64,000 nucleotides of DNA, from NCBI GenBank assembly GCA_050693895.1, contig JBOGWS010000010.1, forward strand, positions 1 to 64,000, read 5' to 3'. This DNA comes from WHSV01 sp050693895 (GTDB lineage Bacteria; Actinomycetota; CADDZG01; WHSQ01). Below are positions 1-8,258 of this stretch, piece after piece. The stretch's first letter is position 1. Every line of letters starts with the position of its first letter. A model generated the notes under the pieces. That model was given only the letters and a program-made list of their open reading frames with translations, was not told the origin of the DNA and searched no databases. Both the position numbers and the translations under genes were made by a program.

Positions 1-503
1 TCGACAAGGTCGGTACGGTAGTAGAGGAATCCTGCGTTGCTGTTGTAAGGCGCGGCCCACAGCTCGCCCTCCCAGGTCGCGGACTCGAAGGCTCCCGGAA
101 TCGTGACGTCTTCGATCTCGCCTCGGACGTCCTCGAGGCTTTCGAGCCATCCGTTAACCGCGTACTCGCCGGTCCAGATGACGTCCATGCCGAGGACATC
201 GAAACCGGTTCCCTGCGCGTTCAGCTCGAGACTCTGCTGTTGCCGCTGCTCGCCTGCATCATCTGGCAGTCGTTCGATGGTGATGGGGGTGTCGGGGTTC
301 TCCTCGCTCCACAGTTCGGCAACCTCTCTGTGGACTCCGCCGGGAGCGGCCTCGGAGCCGCCGATCGCCCACGTCAGTTCGCCGCCGCCGTCACCCCCAC
401 CCTCGTCCTCAGGTGTCGAGCCGGAACAGCCCGAAGCCACGAGGGCCCCCACGACGAGGATCGTTGCGAAGAGGAATCGCTGCCGAGCTTGCATTCGTTT
501 CAT
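1..503 (-). CDS. ABC transporter sugar-binding lipoprotein (3' part missing)
   Basis: This is the N-terminal 167 residues of an extracellular solute-binding protein. The signal peptide starts MKRMQARQ, has a hydrophobic core and ends in a lipobox, ASGC, with the lipidated Cys at residue 26. An acidic, Gly-rich linker follows, then a region typical of family 1 (MalE-like) binding proteins, including LTWAIGG, the NAQGTGFDVLGMDVIW stretch and YNSNAGFLYYRTDL. It would bind a sugar or oligosaccharide outside the membrane and pass it to ABC permeases, which probably lie beyond the left edge. The alpha-glucosidase and MalK-type ATPase nearby support a glucoside substrate. The exact sugar is unknown. 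Confidence 0.9.
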   Translation of the reverse strand, partial: MKRMQARQRFLFATILVVGALVASGCSGSTPEDEGGGDGGGELTWAIGGSEAAPGGVHREVAELWSEENPDTPITIERLPDDAGEQRQQQSLELNAQGTGFDVLGMDVIWTGEYAVNGWLESLEDVRGEIEDVTIPGAFESATWEGELWAAPYNSNAGFLYYRTDLV

Positions 504-637
504 ATGCCCCCCAGTCCAGTTTTCAACGGGTGCCATTGCTCGATCACCCATCCCGACCTCCAACAGCAGGAGTCATCATACTCACCTCGCGCGATTGTGC
601 TCCCATTGCGGTAGTAGCCGGACAAAACCTTTCGCGC

Positions 638-2266
638 TCAGGGCTCGGGGATCACCTCCGGCCAGCGTCGCTGGATGCCTTCCCTCTCGATCACCCGGGT
701 GAACTCCTCGAGGCCCTTCGAACCCGCGCTCAGACCGTGGGGGTCGATCTTGCTTCCGAGGCAATAGGAGGCGACGAGTCCGGCGACCTCGCCGACGTTC
801 CACTCGACCGGGTGCAGCCGGTAGCAGCCGTTCGTGATGTGAGTCGTGCCGATGTTCTTGCCGGCGGGGAGCAGATTCTGCATCCGGACGGGCAGAAGGG
901 ACCCAAGCGGAATCTCGAAGGGGGCCGAGGCGACGTCGATGTAGGTGTTTCCCGACGTCGACGGGTGGAGGTCGATCCGGTAGCTGCCGACCCCGACCGA
1001 ATCCTCGTAACGGGCGGCGCCATGCGGACCCCGCACCTCGGCGGCGAGTTCTTGTTCGACGATCGTGTGTCGAGCGCGAATGCGGCGGGACTCGCGAATG
1101 TAGGGAGCCAGGGCGAGCCCGTCGTCGGTCCCGACGATGTCGGGCCTAATTCGCAGACCCGGATATCCGGTGCCGCCGTCTGGCCGTGGCGCCTCGGTCT
1201 GCATCCAGTAGAGGAAACTGAGGCTGAGCCCGCGAGCCCCGTCGAGGTGTTTGCGCGCGACAACGGTATCGACCTCGAACACCGGTCCCAGCCAGTAGTC
1301 GATCATGGGCCAGTTGACCAGCGTGATATCGCTCGCCATGAATCCGTCGCGGAAGTTGCGGCGAGCCGCGATCCGTCGAAACAGCCACAGGTCGACGTCG
1401 CCGCCCCGTTTGTGGGGAGCCGCCTCGTCGTCGAAGAAAGGATCCGGCTTTGGGTTGGGCGTGAGGAACCGTTCGACGGGTTCGAGGGTGCGAGGGTCGG
1501 GGGCGATCCAGGACAGCAGGGGCGCGGGCCAGAACCCGGCCCGGTAGTCGCGCCAGAAGCCGTACCTCTGGGGACGGTCGATCGTATGGTCCTCACCCTC
1601 GAGGTGATCCAGGGCGAAGCAAACGCTGACGGCCTGCATGTTGAGTGGATCGGCCGCCTCGGGCGCGTGAGGCTCCCCGGTATCGGCCCTCGACTCGGCC
1701 CCCGTTACGTACTCCGTGCCCGTGAGGGGTAGCAGCTCGCCGGTCTCGGTTGCGTCCAGCACGTAGGCGGCGGCCACGATCACGTCGTTGCCGTCCCCGA
1801 GGTCCTGCAGCGTCACGCTTGCAACGCGGTCTCCATTGGTTGTGGCAGAGATGGGGCGGTGTCGTCGAAGGACCTCGAGACGCCCCGACGCGCGCAGGGG
1901 AGCGAGCATGGTCTCGATCGCCACGCATGCAACGCGCGGCTCGTGTGCCAGCGCGCTGACGTACGCGGCGCCGGGATTGAGCCGAGGTTTTCTTCGGGCC
2001 TCTCCGGTCAGCGGGAAATGGTTCCTGTAGTGCGAGCGGATCCTGTCGCGAAGCAGGCGGTATGTGCGTGTGCAGCCCGATTGCTCGATCCACGGGTGCT
2101 CATCGGGCGGAACCGCCTGGGAGGTCAGCTGTCCCCCGAGCCACGGCGTCTCCTCGGTCAGCATCACGGAGTATCCGAAGCGCGTCGCCGCCATGGCCGC
2201 TGCGACTCCGCCGACGCCTCCACCCACAACCAGCACGTCGACGCGGCGCTCTCGAGGTTTGGTCAC
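638..2266 (-). CDS. FAD-dependent oxidoreductase (FAD_oxidored family)
   Basis: A 542-residue protein with a dinucleotide-binding motif at the extreme N-terminus (VLVVGGGVGGVAAAMAA), followed by EETPWLGGQLTSQA, a signature of the FAD-dependent oxidoreductases in Pfam FAD_oxidored. The C-terminal NLLPAGKNIGTTHITNGCYR also fits that family. The start is a GTG at 2266; the open frame runs much further upstream, but that part lies antisense to the glucosidase gene. It is divergent from the glucosidase, with about 60 bp between starts, and lies upstream of the sugar-binding lipoprotein on the same strand, so a role in sugar or polyol oxidation is plausible but inferred. No signal peptide is seen. 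Confidence 0.85.
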   Translation of the reverse strand: MTKPRERRVDVLVVGGGVGGVAAAMAATRFGYSVMLTEETPWLGGQLTSQAVPPDEHPWIEQSGCTRTYRLLRDRIRSHYRNHFPLTGEARRKPRLNPGAAYVSALAHEPRVACVAIETMLAPLRASGRLEVLRRHRPISATTNGDRVASVTLQDLGDGNDVIVAAAYVLDATETGELLPLTGTEYVTGAESRADTGEPHAPEAADPLNMQAVSVCFALDHLEGEDHTIDRPQRYGFWRDYRAGFWPAPLLSWIAPDPRTLEPVERFLTPNPKPDPFFDDEAAPHKRGGDVDLWLFRRIAARRNFRDGFMASDITLVNWPMIDYWLGPVFEVDTVVARKHLDGARGLSLSFLYWMQTEAPRPDGGTGYPGLRIRPDIVGTDDGLALAPYIRESRRIRARHTIVEQELAAEVRGPHGAARYEDSVGVGSYRIDLHPSTSGNTYIDVASAPFEIPLGSLLPVRMQNLLPAGKNIGTTHITNGCYRLHPVEWNVGEVAGLVASYCLGSKIDPHGLSAGSKGLEEFTRVIEREGIQRRWPEVIPEP

Positions 2267-2326
2267 CGTCCGAGAGTAGCGGCCAGCGCGTATCGCCCGA
2301 TCTCCTCGACAGTTAAGGTCGCGCTC

Positions 2327-3934
2327 ATGACGAATACCGATCGTGACGCAGCGCGCCCATGGTGGCTTGACGAGGTTCTGTACCAGATCTACCCGCGCTC
2401 GTTCGCCGACACAAACGGCGATGGAGTGGGAGACATCCAGGGGATCATCGAACGCCTCGACTACCTCGAGTGGCTGGGCATCGGTGGCATCTGGCTGAAT
2501 CCGGTAACGCCGTCGCCCAACGCAGACTGGGGCTACGATGTCGCCGATTACTGCGATGTGCATCCCGAGCTGGGAACACTCGAGGATGTGGACCGACTGG
2601 TGAAAGCTGCGACCGAGCGCGGAATTCGGATCGTCTTCGACATCGTTCCGAATCACACGAGCGACCAGCACGAGTGGTTCAAGGACGCGCTCACCGGCCG
2701 AAAGGCCGAGTACCGCGACTACTATTTGTGGGCCGATCCCGCCGAGTCCGGCGGTCCGCCGAACAACTGGCTCAGCGTCTTCGGCGGAAGCGCATGGGAG
2801 TGGCACCAGCCCACCGGTCAGTACTACTTGCACAATTTCCTGGACGCCCAACCCGACCTGGATTGGTGGAACGAAGAGGTCAGGGACGAGTTCGACCACA
2901 TCCTGAGCTTCTGGTTCGACCGCGGAATTGCCGGCTTCCGGATCGACGTTGCGCACGCGCTGATCAAAGACAGGGCGCTGCGAGACAATTTGCCCGCGAG
3001 AGACCACGACCACGACCACCTGAAGCAGCTCGGTCAGCGTCAGATCTACAACATGAACCGACCCGAGGTCCACGACATTCTCAAGCGGTGGCGCAAGATC
3101 TGCGACACCTACGACCCCGAGCGCATTTTGATCGGTGAGACGTTCGTCTACGAACTCACTCAGTGGGTGGAGTACTACGGAACCGGCTCCGACGAGCTGA
3201 ACCTCGCGTTCAACTTTCCGTTCGCGCTTGGTCAACTCGACCCAGAGCAGACGAAGGAGGTCGTGAGGGCGTCCGAGGAATTGATTCCTCCCGACGCGTG
3301 GCCGGTGTGGATGATGTCCAACCACGACATCGGACGAGGCGTGACCCGCATGTGTCACAACGATCCCGAATTGGGCCGGGTCCTGATGATGCTGGTCCTG
3401 ACGTTGCGCGGAACGCCGTTCGTCTATTACGGAGATGAAATTGGGATGACCGACACGAGGCTCAGGCGCGACCAGATAAGGGACCCCGTCGGCCTGCGCA
3501 CCTTCGGCGAGGTCACGGTCGGACGAGACGGCTGCCGCACGCCGATGCAGTGGAGCGCCGAGCCGGGGGCGGGCTTCACGGCTCCCGGAGTCGAGCCCTG
3601 GCTTCCCTTCGGCGAGCACTCCGCCGTGAACGTCGAGGCACAGAGGGACGATCCCGATTCATGGCTCAACTTCACTCGTTCGCTCATCCAACTTCGCAAG
3701 GAGTCCGATGACCTGAGATCCGGCGCGTACGAGGAGTTGGACTCGCCGATCGGCACGTGGGTCTTCAGGCGGGGAGAGGGCACCGTGGTTGCGCTGAACA
3801 TGGGCGACGGCATCGCAACAATCGAGGAGGTCGAGGGCACGGTCAGGGCCTCGACCGCAGGTGGGCGCATCGACGAGCACGTCCCCGGGCGCATCGACCT
3901 TCAACCCCGTCAAGGAGTGGTGGTCGCCGACTGA
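2327..3934 (+). CDS. GH13 alpha-glucosidase (oligo-1,6-glucosidase-like)
   Basis: A 535-residue glycoside hydrolase of family 13 with the four conserved regions in order: DIVPNH near residue 105, GFRIDVAH with the nucleophile Asp near 207, IGETF with the acid/base Glu at 271, and SNHDIGR with the transition-state Asp at 334. The region-V motif QPDLDW is typical of the oligo-1,6-glucosidase and alpha-glucosidase subgroup, not of alpha-amylases. There is no signal peptide, so it should hydrolyse short alpha-glucosides in the cytoplasm after uptake. The ATG at 2327 starts just before the conserved WWLDEVLYQIYPRSF. It sits between a sugar-binding lipoprotein and a MalK-type ATPase. Exact linkage preference cannot be read from sequence. 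Confidence 0.92.
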   Translation: MTNTDRDAARPWWLDEVLYQIYPRSFADTNGDGVGDIQGIIERLDYLEWLGIGGIWLNPVTPSPNADWGYDVADYCDVHPELGTLEDVDRLVKAATERGIRIVFDIVPNHTSDQHEWFKDALTGRKAEYRDYYLWADPAESGGPPNNWLSVFGGSAWEWHQPTGQYYLHNFLDAQPDLDWWNEEVRDEFDHILSFWFDRGIAGFRIDVAHALIKDRALRDNLPARDHDHDHLKQLGQRQIYNMNRPEVHDILKRWRKICDTYDPERILIGETFVYELTQWVEYYGTGSDELNLAFNFPFALGQLDPEQTKEVVRASEELIPPDAWPVWMMSNHDIGRGVTRMCHNDPELGRVLMMLVLTLRGTPFVYYGDEIGMTDTRLRRDQIRDPVGLRTFGEVTVGRDGCRTPMQWSAEPGAGFTAPGVEPWLPFGEHSAVNVEAQRDDPDSWLNFTRSLIQLRKESDDLRSGAYEELDSPIGTWVFRRGEGTVVALNMGDGIATIEEVEGTVRASTAGGRIDEHVPGRIDLQPRQGVVVAD

Positions 3935-3941
3935 TCTAAAA

Positions 3942-4155
3942 GTGGCACAGGTGTCGTTCGGCTGGATCAAGGGCGAGCTGGGCGCCGACCTCACCCGCCA
4001 GACGCCGAAGGACGAGATTCTTGAATTTCTCGACACCCCGAATCGACATCCCCGACATTCCTTCGGCGGAGGCGCTCGGGCGGATACTCACGCGCCGCGT
4101 GGCGATAGTCGTGGAGGATTCCGAGCACGCCGGCGCCGTCGCCGCCAACCAGTAA
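3942..4155 (+). other. Possible small gene split by a frameshift, about 70 aa
   Basis: The convergent gap after the glucosidase contains two protein-like stretches in adjacent forward frames. Frame 1 begins at GTG 3942 and reads VAQVSFGWIKGELGADLTR, continuing to LEFLDTP. Frame 2 takes over with IDIPDIPSAEALGRIL and ends AGAVAANQ at the TAA at 4153-4155. Dropping one C from the CCCC run near 4040 joins them into a single frame of 71 codons with strongly GC-rich third positions. No ribosome-binding site is visible before the GTG. It could be a pseudogene, a sequencing error, a programmed shift, or chance open frame. A 70-codon minus-strand alternative (4203 to 3991) exists but starts inside a repeated palindrome. 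Confidence 0.35.
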
Positions 4156-4162
4156 CCACCGC

Positions 4163-4207
4163 CGAGGATCCCCCCGATCACCGCTGAAGTAGTCGTTGGG
4201 CATCTCG
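4163..4207. repeat. Imperfect palindrome, repeat family copy 1
   Basis: The right arm at 4189-4207 reads GTAGTCGTTGGGCATCTCG. Its first 17 nt recur exactly at 41198-41214 and, inverted, at 25755-25771. The left arm at 4163-4181 pairs imperfectly with it (about 14 of 19 positions with one bulge), leaving a 7-nt centre. It begins 18 nt beyond the stop codon of the minus-strand ABC ATPase gene, the usual place for a terminator or 3' processing signal. No T-run follows. Confidence 0.6.
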
Positions 4208-4222
4208 CCGTTGCCGGAGCGG

Positions 4223-5437
4223 CTACGTCTGGTCGTAGATGCCCTGGCTCGTCTCGGTGTCGAAGAAGTGCAGCCTCGAGGTGTCGACCGCGAGTTCGAT
4301 GTCCTCGTTCTTACGCAGCTTGCTCCGGGGGTCCAGAACGGCGGTGAACTCGTTCTTGCCCTCCTTCGCCTTGCGCTCGAGCTGGGCGATCTCCGCCTCG
4401 CCAACATCGGCGGCCAGCTCCTTCATGTCCTCGGTGATCGCCAGGGGAGCGTCGACCGTGAAGTGCACCATGGTCTCGGTGCCAACGGCCTCGATAAGAT
4501 CGATGTTGACCTTGAGGCGAGTCCCCTCACCGGATTCCTGCGCGTACTCCGGGTCCTCGAAGTCCTGAGGACGGATGCCGAGCACGACCTCCTTGCCCAC
4601 GTACTTCTTGAGCCCGGGTCGGTTGCCGACCTCCTCCTCGCTGATCTTGAGCGTCTGGTCTCCGAGCTTGACCGACACGCCCCCGTTCGCTTCTTCGAGG
4701 GTCGAGGATGCGAAGTTCATCGAGGGACTGCCGATGAATCCTGCGACGAAGAGGTTCTTGGGATGCTCGAACAAGTCGGTGGGCGTTCCGACCTGCTGGA
4801 GCTCGCCCTTCTTGATGACCGCGACACGGTCGCCCATTGTCATGGCCTCGATCTGGTCGTGCGTTACGTAGACGGTCGTGACGCTGAGGTCCTTCTGGAT
4901 GCGAGCGATCTCGCTGCGCATCTGCACGCGGAGCTTCGCGTCGAGGTTGGACAGGGGCTCGTCCATGAGGAAAGCCTGAGGCTTACGCACGATGGCCCGG
5001 CCCATGGCGACGCGCTGACGTTGACCGCCGGACAGAGCGCGCGGCTTCTTGTCTAGATACTCCTCGAGGCCCAACACCTTGGCGGCGTCGTTGACTCGCT
5101 CGTCGATCTCGCCCTTGTCCGTCTTTGCGAGCTTGAGGCCGAAGGCCATGTTGTCGCGCACGCTCATGTGCGGATAGAGGGCGTAGTTCTGGAACACCAT
5201 CGCGATGTCTCGGTCCTTCGGCTGCATGTCGTTAACGACGTTCTCGCCGATCTTGAGCTTGCCGTCGCTGATGGTCTCGAGACCCGCGATCATTCGCAGA
5301 GCCGTGGTCTTTCCGCAGCCGGAGGGTCCCACGAAGACCATGAACTCAGCGTCCTGAATCTCGAGGCTGAGACCGTCGACCGCGAGCGTGCCGTCTCCGT
5401 AGCGCTTCGTGACGTCTTCCAGAACTATCTCGGCCAC
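4223..5437 (-). CDS. ABC transporter ATP-binding protein, MalK/UgpC/MsmK type
   Basis: A 404-residue sugar-importer ATPase. It has Walker A GPSGCGKTT, the signature LSGGQRQRVAMGRA, Walker B FLMDEPLSNLDA and the H-loop YVTHDQ, then about 150 residues of C-terminal regulatory (MOP/TOBE-like) domain, as in MalK, UgpC and MsmK. The length is slightly above the usual 360 to 380. The GTG start at 5437 is preceded by a strong AAGGGGGG ribosome-binding site. No permease genes adjoin it; such ATPases often serve several sugar permeases encoded elsewhere, and here the likely partner is the binding-protein system at the left edge. It energises import at the cytoplasmic face of the membrane. Confidence 0.93.
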   Translation of the reverse strand: MAEIVLEDVTKRYGDGTLAVDGLSLEIQDAEFMVFVGPSGCGKTTALRMIAGLETISDGKLKIGENVVNDMQPKDRDIAMVFQNYALYPHMSVRDNMAFGLKLAKTDKGEIDERVNDAAKVLGLEEYLDKKPRALSGGQRQRVAMGRAIVRKPQAFLMDEPLSNLDAKLRVQMRSEIARIQKDLSVTTVYVTHDQIEAMTMGDRVAVIKKGELQQVGTPTDLFEHPKNLFVAGFIGSPSMNFASSTLEEANGGVSVKLGDQTLKISEEEVGNRPGLKKYVGKEVVLGIRPQDFEDPEYAQESGEGTRLKVNIDLIEAVGTETMVHFTVDAPLAITEDMKELAADVGEAEIAQLERKAKEGKNEFTAVLDPRSKLRKNEDIELAVDTSRLHFFDTETSQGIYDQT

Positions 5438-5518
5438 TGTGCCCCCCTTGTCGTGACGCAGTTCTTCCAATGCTCGGCCCTACAAACTCTCTAGGACTTT
5501 ACCTCCTACCGGTCCTTC

Positions 5519-6100
5519 TCAACCGTCCAGGTCATTCGTAAAGAGCTGGGCCACCATGCGTTTGCAGAGATCATCGATCGTGCGTGCCATCGCTTCGTGG
5601 ATGGATGCCGGGCGACCCATCGGGTCGGCAATCTGGTCCTCGAACGTCGGAGGTCGGGTCCCCCGCAGTTGGTGAGCGGCCGAAATGAGACTCCCGGGCC
5701 GGACGAGGGGGTCATCTTGAGAACTCAGAGGTGGCGTCGCCTCCAGCGTCTTGACGAGCTGGGGCAGCAGCCATGTCTTCGATGCTTCCGTGTCGTACTC
5801 CACGACCGCGGTAGCGATGTGACCCAGCTCGAAACCGATGACGAGGTCGGCCGAGGCCGGATCCTCTTCGGCAAGTCCGCGCGACGAGTGATCGCTCAGG
5901 TCGTAGCCGAGTCTTGCCGCGGCTCGCTGCGTCTCTGGCGGCGAAGGCATCGAGTGCGTCGGGAGGGTGCCTGCAGACGACACCTCGACCGGGAGGCTCG
6001 CCGTGAGCGCGCGCGTGATGACCTCGGCCATAGGGCTCCGACACTGGTTGCCGGTGCAGACAAACAGGATGGCAAATGTGGGATCGGATGCCGGGGTCAG
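5519..6100 (-). CDS. Low-molecular-weight protein tyrosine phosphatase family, probable CTG start
   Basis: The protein has the LMW-PTP P-loop close to its N-terminus, VCTGNQCRSPMAE, which gives the CX5RS catalytic signature (Cys15 and Arg21 if CTG starts it), and a late DP acid motif in IADPMGRP. Family members include tyrosine phosphatases and arsenate reductases; the ADPMG context fits the Wzb or protein phosphatase branch. No ATG, GTG or TTG lies in frame between the end of the thiolase gene and the P-loop. The best candidate is CTG at 6100, overlapping the thiolase TGA as CTGA, like the common ATGA coupling. The only canonical alternative is a GTG about 16 codons further up, inside the thiolase gene. 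Expected length is 193 residues. Confidence 0.8.
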   Translation of the reverse strand: MTPASDPTFAILFVCTGNQCRSPMAEVITRALTASLPVEVSSAGTLPTHSMPSPPETQRAAARLGYDLSDHSSRGLAEEDPASADLVIGFELGHIATAVVEYDTEASKTWLLPQLVKTLEATPPLSSQDDPLVRPGSLISAAHQLRGTRPPTFEDQIADPMGRPASIHEAMARTIDDLCKRMVAQLFTNDLDG

Positions 6101-7260
6101 ATCAGCCGCTCGATAATCATGGCCATGCCCTGGCCCCCGCCGACGCACATCGTCTCGAGTCCGATGGTCTTGTCGGTGCTCTGAAGGTCGTTCAGCAGCG
6201 TGTTCATGATGCGGGCGCCGGTCATACCGTAGGGGTGGCCGAGCGCGATCGCTCCACCGTTGGGGTTGAAGCGATCGCTGAAGGGATCCATACCGACCTC
6301 GCGACAGACTGGAATGACCTGCGCGGCAAAGGCCTCGTTGAGCTCCATCACGTCGATGTCGTCGATGGACATGCCCGCAGTCTTCAGCACCTTTCGCACG
6401 GCCTCGATGGGTCCGACTCCCATGATCTCTGGAGCAACCCCCGAGACGGACGACGCGATGATCCGAGCGAGAGGCTTGACCCCTAGTTGTGATGCGCGCT
6501 CCTCGCTCATCACCAGGACCGCGGCGGCCCCGTCGTTCAGAGGACACGAGTTGCCGGCGGTCACGACTCCGCCCGGCTTGAAGGCGGGCTCGAGGCTCTT
6601 CAGCTTCTCGAGGGTGGACGAGGGCCGAGGCCCGTCATCGGCCTCGACGATCGTGCCGTCCTCTTTCGTATAGGGCGAGATCTCGCGCGCTGAGAAACCG
6701 TTACCTTGGGCCGCGACGGCGCGCTCCTGGCTGCGCTGGGCGAAGCGGTCCATCTCGTCGCGATTCACGTCGTACTGCTCGGCGACGTTTTCGGCTGTGA
6801 GTCCCATGGGAATGTAGACGTTGGCGATGGGGGCGTCGTCTCCGAAAAGCTTGGGATGCAGCTCGTCGGCATCCTTCGGGTAGCCGTCGACCTGGCTGAT
6901 CGACTCGACTCCGCCGGCGACGTAGACATCCCCTTCACCGGCCTTGATGGCGTGAAACGCCATGCGGATGGTCTGCAGGCTGGACGCGCAGAAGCGGTTC
7001 ACGGTCGTGCCGGGAACGTGCTCGGGGAGACCCGCAAGCAGCGCCACCCGCCGGCCGAGATTCATCCCCTGCTTTTGCTCGGGGAATCCACAGCCGATCA
7101 TCACGTCGACGACCTCACCGGAATCGACCGCGGGGGCCTTGCTCATCACCTCCGAGATGGCGAAGCCCATCAAGTCGTCGGGTCTCACGTCCACGAACGA
7201 GCCCTTCTTGGCGCGCCCGATCGGCGTCCTGGCTGCAGCGACGATGACGGCTTCGGGCAT
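6097..7260 (-). CDS. Acetyl-CoA C-acyltransferase (thiolase)
   Basis: A 387-residue thiolase. The acyl-accepting Cys91 sits in VNRFCASSLQT, the catalytic His in GHPYGMTGAR, and the second catalytic Cys in ETMCVGGGQGMA near the C-terminus. Such enzymes cleave 3-ketoacyl-CoA in fatty-acid oxidation or condense two acetyl-CoA; sequence alone does not separate FadA from acetoacetyl-CoA thiolase. The ATG at 7260 is preceded by AGGAGA at good spacing. The phosphatase gene downstream overlaps its stop codon by 4 bp, so the two are probably translated from one message. The upstream gap of about 150 bp is shared with the divergent cupredoxin gene and should hold both promoters. Confidence 0.92.
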   Translation of the reverse strand: MPEAVIVAAARTPIGRAKKGSFVDVRPDDLMGFAISEVMSKAPAVDSGEVVDVMIGCGFPEQKQGMNLGRRVALLAGLPEHVPGTTVNRFCASSLQTIRMAFHAIKAGEGDVYVAGGVESISQVDGYPKDADELHPKLFGDDAPIANVYIPMGLTAENVAEQYDVNRDEMDRFAQRSQERAVAAQGNGFSAREISPYTKEDGTIVEADDGPRPSSTLEKLKSLEPAFKPGGVVTAGNSCPLNDGAAAVLVMSEERASQLGVKPLARIIASSVSGVAPEIMGVGPIEAVRKVLKTAGMSIDDIDVMELNEAFAAQVIPVCREVGMDPFSDRFNPNGGAIALGHPYGMTGARIMNTLLNDLQSTDKTIGLETMCVGGGQGMAMIIERLI

Positions 7261-7407
7261 CGATTTTCTCCTTGCGGTGGGGTCGGCTGCCATCGTAAAC
7301 GCGTGAAGAAATGTGGCGTGCGAGCAAACCGGGCCGCGGGGTTCACCCGTATTGACTCTCGGAATCGAGTTGGGACTGGGCGAGTACCACTCCACGAGGA
7401 GGACGCT

Positions 7408-7833
7408 GTGACGCTACGCACTAACGGCTGGCTGAGATTGCTCGCAATGCTCGCTTTCGCGGCGATTGTGCTCGCCGCGTGCGGAGGCGACGACGAAGGC
7501 GACACGACAAACGGCGACTCCGAGCAGTCCGAGGATGCCGGCGGCGACACGGGAGGCGACACCGGCGGCGGGGCCTCGATCGAATTGAGCGCGGCCGACA
7601 ACTCATTCAACCCGGCCGAGATCAGCGCGCCCGCGGGCGAAGAGGTCACCGTCGCGTTCACCAATGACGGCAACAACCCGCACACTTTCTCGAGCACCGA
7701 TGCCGGCTTCGACTCCGACACCGTCGAAAGCGGGGGATCGGCCGACGTGACATTCACGATGCCCGACGAAGAGACCCAGTTCATCTGCAACGTCCATGGC
7801 GAGTCCATGAGCGGCACCCTCGTCCCCGAGTAA
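7408..7833 (+). CDS. Cupredoxin-domain lipoprotein (plastocyanin-like)
   Basis: A 141-residue exported protein. The signal peptide ends in the lipobox VLAAC (Cys25), followed by an acidic, Gly/Asp-rich linker of about 35 residues and a single cupredoxin domain from about residue 58. Type-1 copper ligands are visible: His in NNPHTF and the C-terminal Cys, His and Met in FICNVHGESM. The final spacing (Cys-2-His-3-Met) is one residue shorter than in plastocyanin. It is probably a membrane-anchored electron carrier outside the cytoplasm. The GTG start at 7408 follows GAGGAGG. A strong hairpin terminator lies downstream. Confidence 0.88.
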   Translation: MTLRTNGWLRLLAMLAFAAIVLAACGGDDEGDTTNGDSEQSEDAGGDTGGDTGGGASIELSAADNSFNPAEISAPAGEEVTVAFTNDGNNPHTFSSTDAGFDSDTVESGGSADVTFTMPDEETQFICNVHGESMSGTLVPE

Positions 7834-7908
7834 GGCCAAACGGGGCGCACGGCCGGGCCTCGGCACTACACCCCCGCCGAGGCCACGTGCGCGCCTAGGG
7901 AGGAATAG

Positions 7909-7939
7909 AGAGAGCCCGGCTCACCGAGCCGGGCTCTCT
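7909..7939. terminator. Hairpin terminator between convergent genes
   Basis: A perfect 14-bp stem (AGAGAGCCCGGCTC paired with its reverse complement) with a 3-nt loop lies 75 bp past the cupredoxin stop and 25 bp before the end of the small minus-strand gene. It lacks a long T-run on either strand, but the stem is symmetrical and could stop transcription from both sides. Confidence 0.85.
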
Positions 7940-7963
7940 ACCCCCCGTGCGGTATTGGTGTGT

Positions 7964-8158
7964 CTAACGCCAGACTGCGTTGGTCGAAAGCACGAAATCC
8001 GCCTGGTTCTCTTCGCCCGCTTCGGCGACCTCCTGGGTGCCCGCGTCATCGAGGATGCGCAGGTAATCACGGCCTTTGTCGGTCAGATGGGGCACATCGG
8101 AGCTGAAGTCGAGCAACCCCGCCGTCTGCAGTTCTTTCAGCATTTTGGTGAACGCCAT
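7964..8158 (-). CDS. Small winged-helix-like protein, 64 aa
   Basis: A 64-residue protein starting MAFTKMLKELQTAGLLDF, with the stretch PHLTDKGRDYLRIL. That pattern (helix, then LTxxGRxYL) resembles the recognition helix and wing end of winged-helix DNA-binding proteins such as the PadR and ArsR families, so it may be a minimal regulator, but no family can be named with confidence. The ATG at 8158 has a good ribosome-binding site, AGGTGA. Codon use matches its neighbours. Confidence 0.72.
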   Translation of the reverse strand: MAFTKMLKELQTAGLLDFSSDVPHLTDKGRDYLRILDDAGTQEVAEAGEENQADFVLSTNAVWR

Positions 8159-8240
8159 TTCACCTCCGCTTGAGCGTCGTTGCTCGTTGAGACGCCCACC
8201 GTAGCGAATCGTTTCTTGACCAGCAGGTCGGGTTAGCCGG

Positions 8241-8258
8241 AGGCTCGATTACGAGCCT
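8241..8258. terminator. Short hairpin at the 3' end of the collagen-like gene
   Basis: A perfect 7-bp stem, AGGCTCG with CGAGCCT, and a 4-nt loop overlaps the stop codon of the minus-strand collagen-like gene. No T-run follows, so the terminator call is tentative. Confidence 0.4.

Noticed and set aside
413..1732. 439-aa plus-strand open frame
   Set aside because: It is the antisense of the FAD oxidoreductase gene, whose motifs are unmistakable; the reverse frame has no recognisable domain.
2267..3619. Upstream extension of the FAD oxidoreductase frame to 3619
   Set aside because: The extension runs antisense through the alpha-glucosidase gene; the dinucleotide motif right after GTG 2266 marks the true start.
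3991..4203. Minus-strand 70-codon frame starting MPNDYFSGDRGDPRRW
   Set aside because: Its first five codons are the repeated 17-nt palindrome arm that also occurs in two other non-coding gaps, and it lacks a clear ribosome-binding site, so the start is likely spurious.
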